Shown piece after piece: positions 1 to 10,900 of a stretch of DNA of 64,000 nucleotides; within the stretch, counting starts at the first letter, position 1; every line of letters starts with the position of its first letter. The DNA comes from Corticium candelabrum (Eukaryota; Porifera; Homoscleromorpha; Homosclerophorida; Plakinidae): positions 5,906,798-5,970,797 of the forward strand of contig NC_085104.1 of assembly GCF_963422355.1 (NCBI RefSeq), in the 5' to 3' direction. The notes below the pieces were generated by a model, which was given only the letters and a program-made list of their open reading frames with translations, ran no database searches and was not told the origin of the DNA. Position numbers and translations under genes: made by a program.

Positions 1-69
1 GCTATTGTTTCAAATACACCATATCTTCTCAGTAGTAGTAAATATATACTACTACTACTACTACTACTA

Positions 70-385
70 TATAACATACAACACTATAAGTGACAGATAT
101 ACGCACGCAGCAAAACAAACAATTAAAAGTCAGTTACTACTTTATGTCATTACACTGTATGCTTAACTATTATCACAAGCTATAGTCACCACCTACTCAT
201 CTAGGTGGGCCTCACTTTCACTACTACTACTACTACTACTACAGGCCCACCTAGATGAGTAGGTGGTGACTATAGCTTGTGATAATAGTTAAGCATACAG
301 TGTAATGACGTAAAGTAGTAACTGACTTTTAATTGTTTGTTTTGCTGCGTGCGTATATCTGTCACTTATAGTGTTGTATGTTATT
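70..385. repeat. Inverted repeat, ~142-bp arms
   Basis: The arm 70-211 is the reverse complement of 244-385 with about one mismatch. The roughly 32-base spacer is mostly (ACT)n. The same arm sequence recurs downstream of the plus-strand fragment at 1851-1991. The arm holds no reading frame of note. Confidence 0.85.
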
Positions 386-611
386 ACTACTACTACTACT
401 ACTACTACTACTGAGAACTGGTGTATTTGAACAATCAAACGGCATCTGCTAACACACTACTACTACTACTACTTGAATAAACTACTACTACTACTACTAC
501 TAATAATAATAAAATCTCTACTACTTTTTTCAAAATACTACTACTGTATGTAAAAGCTTCCTCTATAGCAACAAGTTTCTAGGTTGTAACAACTTTGAGA
601 TAAACAGTCTT

Positions 612-1258
612 CTATAATCTACTTTCTGCTGCTTCCAGCAGAATGTTGAAGTCCCTTGAGGTTCTGTGAAGCTTGGACCTGCATCCTCGCAAACACATCA
701 CGCAGGCCCGAAGGAGTGCAAATGACAGTCGACATCTCAGCCAGTTGATAGTTGTGCTGTACTCGGTGTGGTGCTTTTCCGATAAAAGTGAGGCTAGTCT
801 TTTCAAAAAAATAGACGTCAGTTTACTGCATCCTCCAGTGCATGCTAAAATGATTGGCGTGAACGATGAAAGCTCCACGTTATTAATTCGTTCCTCGTAT
901 CGCCTTTTCTTCTCTTGTTCCTGCCGTTTATATAATGACGGGATCTGCACTGATTTGTAGGATGAGGCATTAGGGTTGAAGACCCTGACGTCAAAGAAAG
1001 TTCGTTGGAAGTGCCCACCCCAAAATCCACTGACAGCAATATCAAGTCTGGCATTTTCGTCAGAGGTAGTACAGCGTTTTTGAAACACCTCGCCGTTGAG
1101 AGGTTGCAGAACGGGCTCTTTGTGTACATCGTGGCAAACCTCTGTCAACAAGTTGGTAAATAAATCGCGGACCTCGTTATGGCGGATGCTGGGGTATCCT
1201 CCTGTTGGACATGACAGAGAGTGATCTACTGAGAATTTAGATCCACATGGACATATGT

Positions 1259-1259
<1 letters not shown>
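612..1259 (-). pseudogene. Retroelement-associated C-terminal domain, copy A (truncated)
   Basis: This is a fragment of a protein family I recognise from many sponge and cnidarian gene predictions, where it forms the tail of reverse-transcriptase-type mobile-element proteins. The readable part covers the segments LDIAVSGFWGG and FFDVRVFNPNAS (a possible PD-(D/E)XK-like nuclease core) and the conserved end WLRCRLSFALLRA. The frame is cut at 1259, where a (TAC)n tract replaces the zinc-ligand region present in copies B and C. It differs from copy B by a silent change in a Val codon. It has no proper start and is a fragment. The nuclease reading is inference; family membership is firmer. Confidence 0.65.
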
Positions 1260-1288
<29 letters not shown>

Positions 1289-1291
<3 letters not shown>

Positions 1292-1870
1292 AGGCACAAC
1301 GAGATCCGGAACATCACAGCTGATCTTCTAAGGGAGGTTTCTACAGATGTGACAATCGAACCTGTACTTCGTCCCTTGGATGGAGAACAGTTTGCGCATC
1401 GCACTGCCATCACAGATGATAACGCTAGGGTCGACATTTCTGCTAGAGGAGTGTGGAGGCATGGAGAACGGGCATTTTTTGATGTGAGGGTTTTCTACCC
1501 AAACGCTGCTTCCAACCGCAAACACTCTTCACTCAAATCCGCCTATGTGAGTCACGAGAATGAGAAGAAACGCGCTTACGGTGAGAGAATTCGGGAAGTT
1601 GAGCATGGGTCTTTCACTCCATTAGTGTTTACGTCATACGGAAGCACAGGCCCAGAGGCAACAACCTTCTATAAGCGAGTGGCAAGTCTGCATGCAGCCA
1701 AGTCAGGAGAGCAGTACAGTAGAATTATGCAATTAATTCGCTGTAGATTGAGTTTTGCCCTACTTCGCTCGAGTATACTGTGTATCCGTGGAACAAGATC
1801 CTCTACGTATAGACCTATCAAAGTGGACCTGCTGGGACTCATTGAAAGTGAGGCCCACCTAGATGAGTAG
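1289..1870 (+). pseudogene. Retroelement-associated C-terminal domain, divergent paralogue
   Basis: A plus-strand relative of the minus-strand copies. It opens directly out of a (TAC)n tract with RHNEIRNITADLL and continues through ARVDISARGVW, FFDVRVFYPNAAS, a K/R-rich YGERIREVEHGSFTPL segment and CRLSFALLRSSILCIRG, ending at a TAG near 1870. It is clearly homologous along its whole length to the neighbouring copies but differs at many residues, so it comes from an older subfamily that was placed here by rearrangement. The N-terminal zinc-ligand part is missing, and reverse transcriptase sequence is not present. Confidence 0.65.
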
Positions 1871-2216
1871 GTGGTGACTATAGCTTGTGATAATAGTTAA
1901 GCATACAGTGTAATGACGTAAAGTAGTAACTGACTTTTAATTGTTTGTTTTGCTGCGTGCGTATATCTGTCACTTATAGTGTTGTATGTTATTACTACTA
2001 CTACTACTACTACTGAGAGAACTGGTGTATTTGAACAATCAAACGGCATCTGCTAACACACTACTACTACTACTACTTGAATAAACTACTACTACTACTA
2101 CTACTAATAGTAATAAAATCTCTACTACTTTTTTTCAAAATACTACTACTGTATGTAAAAGCTTCCTCTATAGCAACAAGTTTCTAGGTTGTAACAACTT
2201 TGAGATAAACAGTCTT

Positions 2217-2942
2217 CTATAATCTACTTTCTGCTGCTTCCAGCAGAATGTTGAAGTCCCTTGAGGTTCTGTGAAGCTTGGACCTGCATCCTCGCAAACA
2301 CATCACGCAGGCCCGAAGGAGTGCAAATGACAGTCGACATCTCAGCCAGTTGATAGTTGTGCTGTACTCGGTGTGGTGCTTTTCCGATAAAAGTGAGGCT
2401 AGTCTTTTCAAAAAAATAGACGTCAGTTTACTGCATCCTCCAGTGCATGCTAAAATGATTGGCGTGAACGATGAAAGCTCCACGTTATTAATTCGTTCCT
2501 CGTATCGCCTTTTCTTCTCTTGTTCCTGCCGTTTATATAATGACGGGATCTGCACTGATTTGTAGGATGAGGCATTAGGGTTGAAGACCCTGACGTCAAA
2601 GAAAGTTCGTTGGAAGTGCCCACCCCAAAATCCACTGACAGCAATATCAAGTCTGGCATTTTCGTCAGAGGTAGTACAGCGTTTTTGAAATACCTCGCCG
2701 TTGAGAGGTTGCAGAACGGGCTCTTTGTGTACATCGTGGCAAACCTCTGTCAACAAGTTGGTAAATAAATCGCGGACCTCGTTATGGCGGATGCTGGGGT
2801 ATCCTCCTGTTGGACATGACAGAGAGTGATCTACTGAGAATTTAGATCCACATGGACATATGTCTGGGAGGTTGGACGGGTGCCAACCGTATCTGAGGCA
2901 CAGGGCATCCCGAAACGCAGATTTGTGCAAAGTGAATCCGTG
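2217..2942 (-). pseudogene. Retroelement-associated C-terminal domain, copy B
   Basis: The most complete unit, about 237 readable residues. It has an HKSAFRDALCLRYGW segment, a probable zinc site (CPCGSKFSVDHSLSC, a CxC...H...C arrangement), RHNEVRDLFTNLL, LDIAVSGFWGG, FFDVRVFNPNAS and a C-terminal WLRCRLSFALLRACVMCLRG. There is no ATG: the frame opens upstream through a GFTL segment to a stop lying exactly at the (TAC)n edge near 2943, so a larger protein has been cut. Copy C is the same protein. In intact relatives this region follows reverse transcriptase; none is present here. Confidence 0.65.
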
Positions 2943-3107
2943 TTACTACTACTGAGAAGATATGGTGTATTTGAAACAATAGCAGACTACGTATACACAA
3001 ACGGCAACCTACAGCGAATGGCAATAAACTATTACTACTACTAAACAATTACTGTCATATACAATAGTACAACTTTTACTACTACTATGTCATGTACAGT
3101 AAAGTCA

Positions 3108-3330
3108 CTAAGCTGAGGAGGCCAGGTGCCCCTCAGACGTAGCCAGGAGAATATTGTTTTCCGGCCTGACGTAGCGTTTGCACCTGCTGCCCCTGATGCA
3201 CATTATGGAAGCTCTTAGGAGTGCGAACCCGAGTCGACATCTTAGCCAGTTGATCACGCTACCGTATGGAGTGTCCTTTTTCTCAGATATCATTGAGGCC
3301 AGCTTTTTGGTAAATGACGTTGTAAGCTTG
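3108..3330 (-). pseudogene. Retroelement-associated domain, third subfamily fragment
   Basis: Only the last ~70 residues of the family are present: FTKKLASMISEKKDTPYG, WLRCRLGFALLRASIMCIRG and a short tail. The sequence differs from copies A-C (for example MISEKKDTPYG against LLSEKHHTEYS), so it is a third subfamily. The fragment is cut at 3331 by a (TAC)n tract whose minus-strand reading gives a run of serines. It is another piece of the mosaic, not a gene. Confidence 0.6.
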
Positions 3331-3368
<38 letters not shown>

Positions 3369-3569
3369 GAGAGAACTGGTGTATTTGAACAATCAAACGG
3401 CATCTGCTAACACACTACTACTACTACTACTTGAATAAACTACTACTACTACTACTACTAATAATAATAAAATCTCTACTACTTTTTTCAAAATACTACT
3501 ACTGTATGTAAAAGCTTCCTCTATAGCAACAAGTTTCTAGGTTGTAACAACTTTGAGATAAACAGTCTT

Positions 3570-4295
3570 CTATAATCTACTTTCTGCTGCTTCCAGCAGA
3601 ATGTTGAAGTCCCTTGAGGTTCTGTGAAGCTTGGACCTGCATCCTCGCAAACACATCACGCAGGCCCGAAGGAGTGCAAATGACAGTCGACATCTCAGCC
3701 AGTTGATAGTTGTGCTGTACTCGGTGTGGTGCTTTTCCGATAAAAGTGAGGCTAGTCTTTTCAAAAAAATAGACGTCAGTTTACTGCATCCTCCAGTGCA
3801 TGCTAAAATGATTGGCGTGAACGATGAAAGCTCCACGTTATTAATTCGTTCCTCGTATCGCCTTTTCTTCTCTTGTTCCTGCCGTTTATATAATGACGGG
3901 ATCTGCACTGATTTGTAGGATGAGGCATTAGGGTTGAAGACCCTGACGTCAAAGAAAGTTCGTTGGAAGTGCCCACCCCAAAATCCACTGACAGCAATAT
4001 CAAGTCTGGCATTTTCGTCAGAGGTAGTACAGCGTTTTTGAAATACCTCGCCGTTGAGAGGTTGCAGAACGGGCTCTTTGTGTACATCGTGGCAAACCTC
4101 TGTCAACAAGTTGGTAAATAAATCGCGGACCTCGTTATGGCGGATGCTGGGGTATCCTCCTGTTGGACATGACAGAGAGTGATCTACTGAGAATTTAGAT
4201 CCACATGGACATATGTCTGGGAGGTTGGACGGGTGCCAACCGTATCTGAGGCACAGGGCATCCCGAAACGCAGATTTGTGCAAAGTGAATCCGTG
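3570..4295 (-). pseudogene. Retroelement-associated C-terminal domain, copy C
   Basis: A repeat of copy B at essentially identical sequence, including the zinc-ligand segment, the LDIAV and FDVRV segments and the C-terminal tail. It too begins at a (TAC)n tract (4296 onward) without a start codon. Identity between copies B and C also extends through the 3' flank (3367-3569), so the whole block was duplicated, not the coding part alone. Confidence 0.65.
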
Positions 4296-4296
4296 T

Positions 4297-4335
<39 letters not shown>

Positions 4336-4336
<1 letters not shown>

Positions 4337-4627
4337 GAGAGAACTGGTGTATTTGAACAATCAAACGGCATCTGCTAACACACTACTACTACTACTACTT
4401 GAATAAACTACTACTACTACTACTACTAATAATAATAAAATCTCTACTACTTTTTTCAAAATACTACTACTGTATGTAAAAGCTTCCTCTATAGCAACAA
4501 GTTTCTAGGTTGTAACAACTTTGAGATAAACAGTCTTCTATAATCTACTTTCTGCTGCTTCCAGCAGAATGTTGAAGTCCCTTGAGGTTCTGTGAAGCTT
4601 GGACCTGCATCCTCGCAAACACATCAC
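4336..4627. repeat. Truncated fourth copy of the mosaic block
   Basis: Matches 2013-2305 and 3367-3659, then stops at 4627 in a (TAC)n tract. Only the last few codons of the retroelement tail remain on the minus strand (about 4545-4627). The mosaic ends here and ordinary sequence follows. Confidence 0.75.
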
Positions 4628-4639
4628 TACTACTACTAC

Positions 4640-5436
4640 TACTACTACTATATAAAATTGACGGTGTTTGTATATATATATATATAAACCAACATATTTT
4701 CAGGTAGGTTAGTTTCTTGCATATCAATTAAGGTTCTTGTTAGAAACGTCAAAACACCATTATTAGTAACTATGCCTTTTTAGGAGAAGCAGCCATCCAA
4801 ACTGAACGATTTCGATCGCTAATAATATTGTATGCTTAAAGTTAACCTAATTACTAGGTTATCAATGTGCATACCTGAGTTTTCATTTAGATTCTTTGAT
4901 TTGACGTTTCTCGCCTTCATAAGCATAACGTTCAGTCGAGCAGCAGTCGGAAGGTAGCACAGAGACAACAGTATCTCTCCAACGTCTTCCACCTATTAGA
5001 AACGTTCAAGTGTATGCTAACTATTTAAAACGCGAAAACGGATCTATCAGGGGCGGAACGGGGAGAGGAGGGACGGCTGTCCCTCCAATTGGAGACATCG
5101 CCCTCCAATACGTAGCTGGACGCTATCTAGGTAATGGGACATCGTTTCAGCAAACGATGATGGAAGAAACTATTTTGGAAGTCTTGTTGCTTGCAAGTAG
5201 AAATAATATTGGATGGTGTTGCAGTTGACTCGCTTGATACACGTGCATCGTCGTGATCATTTGTGTGCATGCTGCTCTGGCTACTTCAGTTACAGATTAA
5301 TTAATGACAAACCAACCATATTCGGTTAAAATCAAAATGGCGGCAGTATGTTACGAAATTTTCGCTCCCTAGAATCCAAATTATGCATGAAGCTTCCGTC
5401 CCCCCTGCGTACTAAACAAATCAAGTGTAAACTTAC
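4640..5436. other. No gene recognised; putative intron of synaptotagmin-like gene
   Basis: I see no convincing coding sequence on either strand. Because the exon at 5437-6137 ends in a splice donor reading leftwards, this stretch is most simply the following intron. No second C2 domain is recognisable here or in 1-4640, so the rest of that gene probably lies beyond the left edge or is missing. Confidence 0.4.
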
Positions 5437-6137
5437 GTCTTCTCCTGGAGCATTAAAGTGCTGCCAAAGCTCCTTGGTCTCCCTAAGGTCGATTTTGTCC
5501 AACGGAATTTCCAAATGGCCAATTTTGTCATCCACAGCGAACTTTCGGTAGTCAAACACCTCAAAGCACACTGAATACGTTCCTATTCGTGAAAACTCCA
5601 GGCCATGAAAGACGACGGTTTCATCATATCGAGGATTCAGTGTTTTCTTGTGAGCCTTCGTTTGGTGTTCCACTCTTCTGTCTGGTAGGATGGCCACCCT
5701 AACGTACGAATCGACAGAACAACCGTCTCTCTTACCTACCAGTCCCCTACATTCCACCACACTGACAATAAGATCTTTCGTTCCGAAATCGTACTCCAAG
5801 CGAAAAAAAATTTTGCCAGCCTCTAATTCATCCACTGAGTCATCGCGCCGACAGTCGTCGACGCTCCCGTGGTCGCTACTGCGCATGTACGCCGCAATGT
5901 CCAACGAGTCACGTGTTGGCGTTGACCGAATCTCATCGCGTGCAGAATTGAGAATTTGTTCGGTTGTGTACTCAATCACACTTTCCTTCATCGGTTTTAA
6001 GTATAAGCTTTGTTTCAGTGAACGTTTGTCTGCCTTGTTCGCTCTCCGTTGCTTCCACCAATAGCGGCAGCAGGAAATAAGGATTATTATTATAACTGCA
6101 GATAGGCCAACAATGGTGCCCAAAACCCACGTTGGAA
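5437..6137 (-). CDS. Synaptotagmin-like protein, membrane segment plus C2A exon (partial)
   Basis: One exon, bounded by a pyrimidine-rich acceptor (AG at 6139-6138) and a GTAAGT donor at 5436-5431. It encodes VPTWVLGTIVGLSAVIII..., one transmembrane segment ending in a CC pair with a basic stop-transfer stretch, then a ~80-residue linker and one complete C2 domain with type-I synaptotagmin topology (from GKIFFRLEYDF to ELWQHF). Synaptotagmins tether vesicles and act in Ca2+-triggered fusion. Compared with the five acidic Ca2+ ligands of synaptotagmin-1 C2A, only three appear kept (the D in VDSYV, and the first and last D of FDYRKFAVDD); two positions are Arg. Ca2+-independent binding is therefore likely (inference). 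The C2B exon and any N-terminal exon were not found. An ATG at 6156 is in frame, but the acceptor suggests it is intronic. Confidence 0.75.
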
Positions 6138-6382
6138 CTGAAGTACAAAACAACATTGTAATTTAGAGTGCGTGGCCGTAAAGTTGTAAGGCTGCATGCT
6201 ACTTGCCTGGATGGCGGTTCGATTTCTGTTTGATTGTATCCATGAATCAATTGCAATGTCCTAACTAGATGCCCACCTGTAGGTGTGTGGTAAGATCCTA
6301 TAAACAGCATGCACGGGTTGAACAAAATTCGCATTCAAGTAACACAGTGCTGACTTTGATCATTCTTAGCTAGCATTAATTG

Positions 6383-6435
6383 GCGAGCGAAGCGAGCTTC
6401 TCTCTTGTCATGTCAATTGAGCTTGAGATATATTA

Positions 6436-6481
<46 letters not shown>
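6383..6481. repeat. Short dispersed repeat plus (AT)n
   Basis: A ~55-base segment containing GCGAGCGAAGCGAGC followed by an (AT)n run. The same segment occurs inverted and duplicated at about 62886-63005 inside the terminal satellite array, again beside AT-rich repeats. Confidence 0.6.
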
Positions 6482-6483
<2 letters not shown>

Positions 6484-7051
6484 CTAGAATTTTAAAAACT
6501 TTTTCTCTGAAAAAAGAACTAGATGTAGGGATTGTATAAAGAGTAATAGAAACAAGATTTAGATAATGTGAACCAAAGCCAGACATCATTAGTGAATCCT
6601 TCCAACCCACTAAAAGTAAAATGTAGGGAATGTGGTTGGAAGAATTTACTAATGATGTCTGGCTTTGGTTCATATTATCTAAATGTTGTTTCTATTACTT
6701 TTTATACAATCCCTACATCTATTTATTTTATCAGAGAAAAAGTTTTTAAAATTCTAGTTTGGTAAGTCTTTAAGAGTGCGAAAGTACAACCTACTCCATT
6801 AGTTAAACAAAGATTTTATAACCTAACAAAATACACATTTCCTAAATCATACTTGGTCTACATGTATAGTCTCATATCTGGAGCTTGTGGATCTCAGGTT
6901 TACAGTGTACATGCTTGCAAAATATGCTAAGAGCTATGCAGTGTTTGTGTATAGGTGGTTTGAATCAGACGTTACAGTTAGTTGCAATAATATCACTAGA
7001 ACGTATGAAGCTGTGTTCTACTCGCTTCAGAGCTATGAGCATACGTGCATG

Positions 7052-7053
<2 letters not shown>
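6482..7053. mobile_element. Foldback MITE with flank, copy 1
   Basis: 6482-6594 and 6640-6765 are inverted repeats starting at ACTAGAATTTTAAAAAC, forming a hairpin-type non-autonomous element without coding capacity. The adjoining ~290 bases up to the (TG)n array match 50900-51170 in reverse complement, so the repeated unit is hairpin + unique flank + dinucleotide array. Copy 2 lies at 50798-51450. Confidence 0.75.
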
Positions 7054-7130
<77 letters not shown>

Positions 7131-7225
7131 CGTGTGTGTGGTGTGAGAGAGAGAGGAGAGAGAGAGAGAGAGTGTGAGAGAGAGAGAGAGTGAGAGAGTG
7201 AGTGAGTGAGTGAGTGAGTTGGGGA
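7054..7225. repeat. (TG)n, (GA)n and (GTGA)n microsatellites
   Basis: A ~70-base (TG)n run passes into CG-rich, (GA)n and then (GTGA)n tracts. The TG part is shared with the dispersed element copy at 50.8 kb. The (GTGA)n tract recurs at about 7607-7630 before the second retroelement-tail fragment. Confidence 0.9.
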
Positions 7226-7456
7226 AACACAGCGGAGACGACACTAGAAGAACTATCAAAGAAGTCCCCTCAATCTACAGGCTTAAATCCCAGCGAATTC
7301 AAGCTACATTGGAGAAGGAGAATAGCGATCAATCTTCAAAGGGCCAACTCATCAATCATCCAAAACAAGGTGTCTGCCATCGTTGGAAAGTGTATCGGAA
7401 ATCCTGATGCTGCTTTTACGATGTCAGCAAGATACTTTGGTGGTGACTTTACGTAG
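7214..7456 (+). pseudogene. Retroelement-tail fragment (EFKxxWRRR type), copy 1
   Basis: The reading frame includes LNPSEFKLHWRRRIAINL and QRANSSIIQNKVSAIV. This matches the end of a retroelement-associated protein family whose tail reads roughly EFK..WRR.....LQ..NA..I..K. Upstream domains are absent. It is preceded by (GTGA)n and followed at 7648 by a diverged copy of the same tail, so this looks like a local duplication of debris. Confidence 0.45.
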
Positions 7457-7647
7457 TTAGCTGTGAGTTTGTGTAGGTGTGTTGTAGTGTTTAGTTTGTA
7501 TTAGTGATAGTGATGTTCAAGTTATTTGTCTATTTAGTTAGATATACAAGTTTTCTTGCGAGTGACTGTCAGATAAAGTGTGTTTACCAGTGAAATTGAA
7601 TAAAGAGAGTGAGTGAGTGAGTGAGTGAGTGCCATAGAAGATAGTAT

Positions 7648-7860
7648 ATGGAAGACGGAGAAAATGCGAAGGACACCTTGAGAGAAGCTTTGGCACTGGC
7701 ACCGGCTGTCCTGAACATGCCATCTACTCAATTCTACTCTCAATGGGCTATTCAACTGTCTACTTGCCTTCAAAAGAGAAATGCAGCCATTATCGAGAAC
7801 AAACTACTTAGCATAGTGAATAAATTGAGGGATAAATACAGTATTGTAGCAAAAAGCTAA
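7648..7860 (+). pseudogene. Retroelement-tail fragment, copy 2, cut by gypsy insertion
   Basis: Contains LNMPSTQFYSQWAIQL and QKRNAAIIENKLLSIVNKL, aligned end to end with copy 1 but strongly diverged. The gypsy LTR begins at 7845, so the last few codons are LTR-derived; the original sequence resumes at 11979 after the element. Function unknown; a fragment. Confidence 0.45.
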
Positions 7861-7986
7861 CTACTTGACACAACGAGAAAACACAACTGGCCAAAGCCAG
7901 TAAGAAATGACACAATCGGTCACGAGGTTCGCAACACACTAGCTAATTAGTGAGGTGTACAAATTATACAGCTTCCGTCCGCTACA
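7845..7986 (-). repeat. Gypsy 3' LTR
   Basis: 142 bases, TG...CA on either strand. This is the downstream LTR of the minus-strand element. The integrase frame reads into it before stopping near 7939. Confidence 0.95.
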
Positions 7987-10900
7987 CCACTCCCCCGGAA
8001 CCGAGATGTAACGCAGTGGGACCTTGACTTGACGACCTGAATGGGTGCTCTGCGGTTGAACGCCGTTAGAGGTTTTGTTCCGAGGTACATAATCAGGCGA
8101 AGATGGTGGATGCTTAGGCGGTCGTCCACGACGTCTGGGCTCAGCTACTTTGACGGGATGTTCCAGGTCCATGTGAGCTGGCTTGAGTCGGTCTACTGTG
8201 ATTATTTCGCTCTTGCCTCCAATGTCTACTTGGAAGGTTTTGGGACCAGGATGTATGACTTCGAAAGGGCCTTCATAGGGCAGTTGGAGAGGAGTGCGAT
8301 GAGCGTCACGACAAATGAAAACAAACTTGGCCTGCAGCAGATTGTGAGGAACAGACGTAGGTGCGGTGCCGTGCTGAGATGTCGGAACTGGGATGAGTGA
8401 GCGTACTTGGTCGCGCAGTTGACGGAGATGTAAACTGGTGTCAGAGAGTGTGTCAGCAAAGCCAGGGATATATTCTCCAGGCACTGTAAGAGTGGAGCCA
8501 TACACCATTTCCGCTGAGGAACATCCCAAGTCTTCTTTAGGCGCTGTTCTAATTCCCAGAAGTACCCAAGGTAGCTCCCGCACCCAGTTGGGGCCAGTGA
8601 GGCGTGCTCGCAAGGCAGACTTCAAGTGGCGATGAACCCTTTCTACCAGGCCGTTCGACTGAGGGTGGTAGGCTGTTGTATGGTGAAGTTGTGTACCTAG
8701 CAACCGAGAAATAGATGTCCAAAGTTGTGAAGTGAACTGTGGCCCTCTGTCAGATGATATGTCAAGTGGTACGCCAAAACGAGCAATCCAGTGGAAGACT
8801 AGAGCTTGAGCGCAATTGGCGGAGTTGGTATTATTCAGAGGAATAGCTTCAGGCCAACGAGAGAAACGATCGATACAAGTAAGTAGGTGAGTAAAACCAT
8901 TGGAAGGTGGAAGTGGTCCTACGAGGTCCACATGGATGTGGTCGAACCGACGATGTGGGACACTGAACTTCTCCAGAGGGGCCCTGATGTGTGCTTGGAC
9001 CTTGGAAGACTGGCAAGCAATGCACTGCTTGGCCCAGGTTCCTATCTGCTTTGCAAGCCATTCCATACAAATTTGTTGGCTACAAGTTTTCTTGTAGTGC
9101 GCACAGAAGGGTGTGATAGACCATGGATCAGGTCAAAAACTTGGCGTCTCCAACTGGCAGGTACGATCGGTCTAGGCCGGCCGGTTGACATATCACACAG
9201 CAGTGTAACACCCTGGGTTCCAAAAGGAATATCCTCTACTTGTAGACTCGACGACGTTGCTGTGCGATAGGCCTGTACTTCAGTATCTTGTTGTTGGGCT
9301 GTTGCTATGGCACCGTACTCAATTCCCAGTTGTACGTCCGCGATGGTGGCTCTCGACAACGTGTCTGCTACAGGATTGTCTTTCCCTTGTACATGTCGGA
9401 TGTCAGTCGTGAATTCAGAAATGTATGAAAGTTGACGTTGCTGGCGGTTTGACCAAGGGTCTGACGCTTTTGACATACAGAAAGTGAGGGGTTTGTGATC
9501 GGTGAAGGCAATAAATTGTCGACCCTCTAGGAAGTAGCGAAAATGCCGTATTCCTAAGTATAGAGCGAGCAGTTCACGATCAAAAGCGCTGTACTTCTTT
9601 TCAGGTGGTCTTAGTTTCTTACTGAAGAAAGCTAGGGGTATCCAGACACCATCCATAAACTGTTGAAGAACAGCCCCTACTGCCCGGTCTGAAGCGTCAG
9701 TGGTGAGTGAAATCTGTGCATCCTGATGCGGGTGTGAAAGTAGAGTTGCGTCTGCCAAAGCTTTCTTAGTGTCGTGGAAAGCTTTTACCATGGTCTCATC
9801 CCAGGTCAGCGTCTTCGGTTTTCCTGATAATGCCTCAAACAGTGGTAACATTGTATGAGCTGCGGCTGGAATGAACCTGCGGTAGAAATTGACCATACCC
9901 ACAAATTCTTGCAGGCCCTTGACTGTGGTTGGTTGGCCGAGTTGGGTGATGGCGTCTACTTTTTCAGGAAGTGGCATGATACCAGCACGAGTAATGCGAT
10001 GACCTAAGAAGTCCAGACTGTTACGGCCAAATTGACATTTGGAAACGTTGATCACCAGGCCGTGTTCTTGGAGTCTCTGGAACAGCAAGCAAAGGTGTTG
10101 CTTGTGAGTCTCAATGTCCTTACTGGCCACCAAGATGTCATCGATGTAGACAAAAGCAAACTCTAAGCCGTAACAGACAGTGTCCATCAGGCGTTGGAAA
10201 GCTTGAGCAGCGTTCTTCAGACCAAACGGCATTGTGAGAAATTCGAAAAGTCCAAATGGAGTGATGATAGCAGTTTTGGGAATGTCTTCAGTAGCCACAG
10301 GAATCTGGTGATAGCCTCGAACAAGGTCGACTTTAGAAAATACATTCATACCCTCGAGGTGAGAAGAGAAATCTTGCACGTGAGGCACTGGATATCTGTC
10401 TGAAACAGTAGCTTCATTGAGGCGCCTGTAGTCTCCACAGGGCGCCAACCTCCTGAAGATTTTGGCACCATGTGCAATGGTGATGCCCAAGGACTGGACG
10501 ATCTGCGTATGATGCCCATGGATTCCATACTGCAGAATTCCGCCTTAGCAGCTGCTAGTTTATCTGGAGGCAGGCGATGGGCACAAACATGAACTGGTGG
10601 ACCTTTGGTAGTGATGAAATGCTCCACACCGTGCTTGGTAGGTTGTTGGACAAAGTTAGGTGTCGTGATGGCTGGAAAGTCCGCCAGCAATATGTCATAC
10701 TTGTCGGTAGAAGTTGAAATTGCATCAAGGTGAGGCGCAGGAGTTTTGGTCGAGGTCTGCATAAGTGGAGCAGAGTGGAAAGTTGCTGCATCCACAAGAC
10801 GTTTTCCATTCATATCAACTAGTAGAGAGTTGGAGTGCAAGAAATCAGCTCCTAGCAGAGGACGAGTCACATCGGCGACTATAAAAGACCACTGATATCT

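Larger units (their letters stand above)
1..4640. repeat. (TAC)n-bounded mosaic of repeated blocks
   Basis: Blocks of 0.15-0.95 kb are repeated in both orientations and nearly every block edge falls in a (TAC)n/(ACT)n tract. The longest block appears at about 411-1259, 2013-2945, 3367-4299 and, truncated, 4336-4627. A second block appears inverted at 70-211 and direct at 244-385 and 1851-1991. Bases 1-39 are the reverse complement of about 2950-2988. Copies are almost identical, so the rearrangements are recent or reflect an assembly problem. The blocks carry fragments of a retroelement-associated protein, annotated separately. Confidence 0.8.

Noticed and set aside
673-960. Plus-strand frames opposite the retroelement tails (also 2278-2565, 3631-3918)
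   Set aside because: Antisense shadows of the minus-strand frames, repeated only because the block is repeated.
5010-5228. 72-residue plus-strand ORF
   Set aside because: No family resemblance, and it lies opposite the presumed synaptotagmin-like intron.
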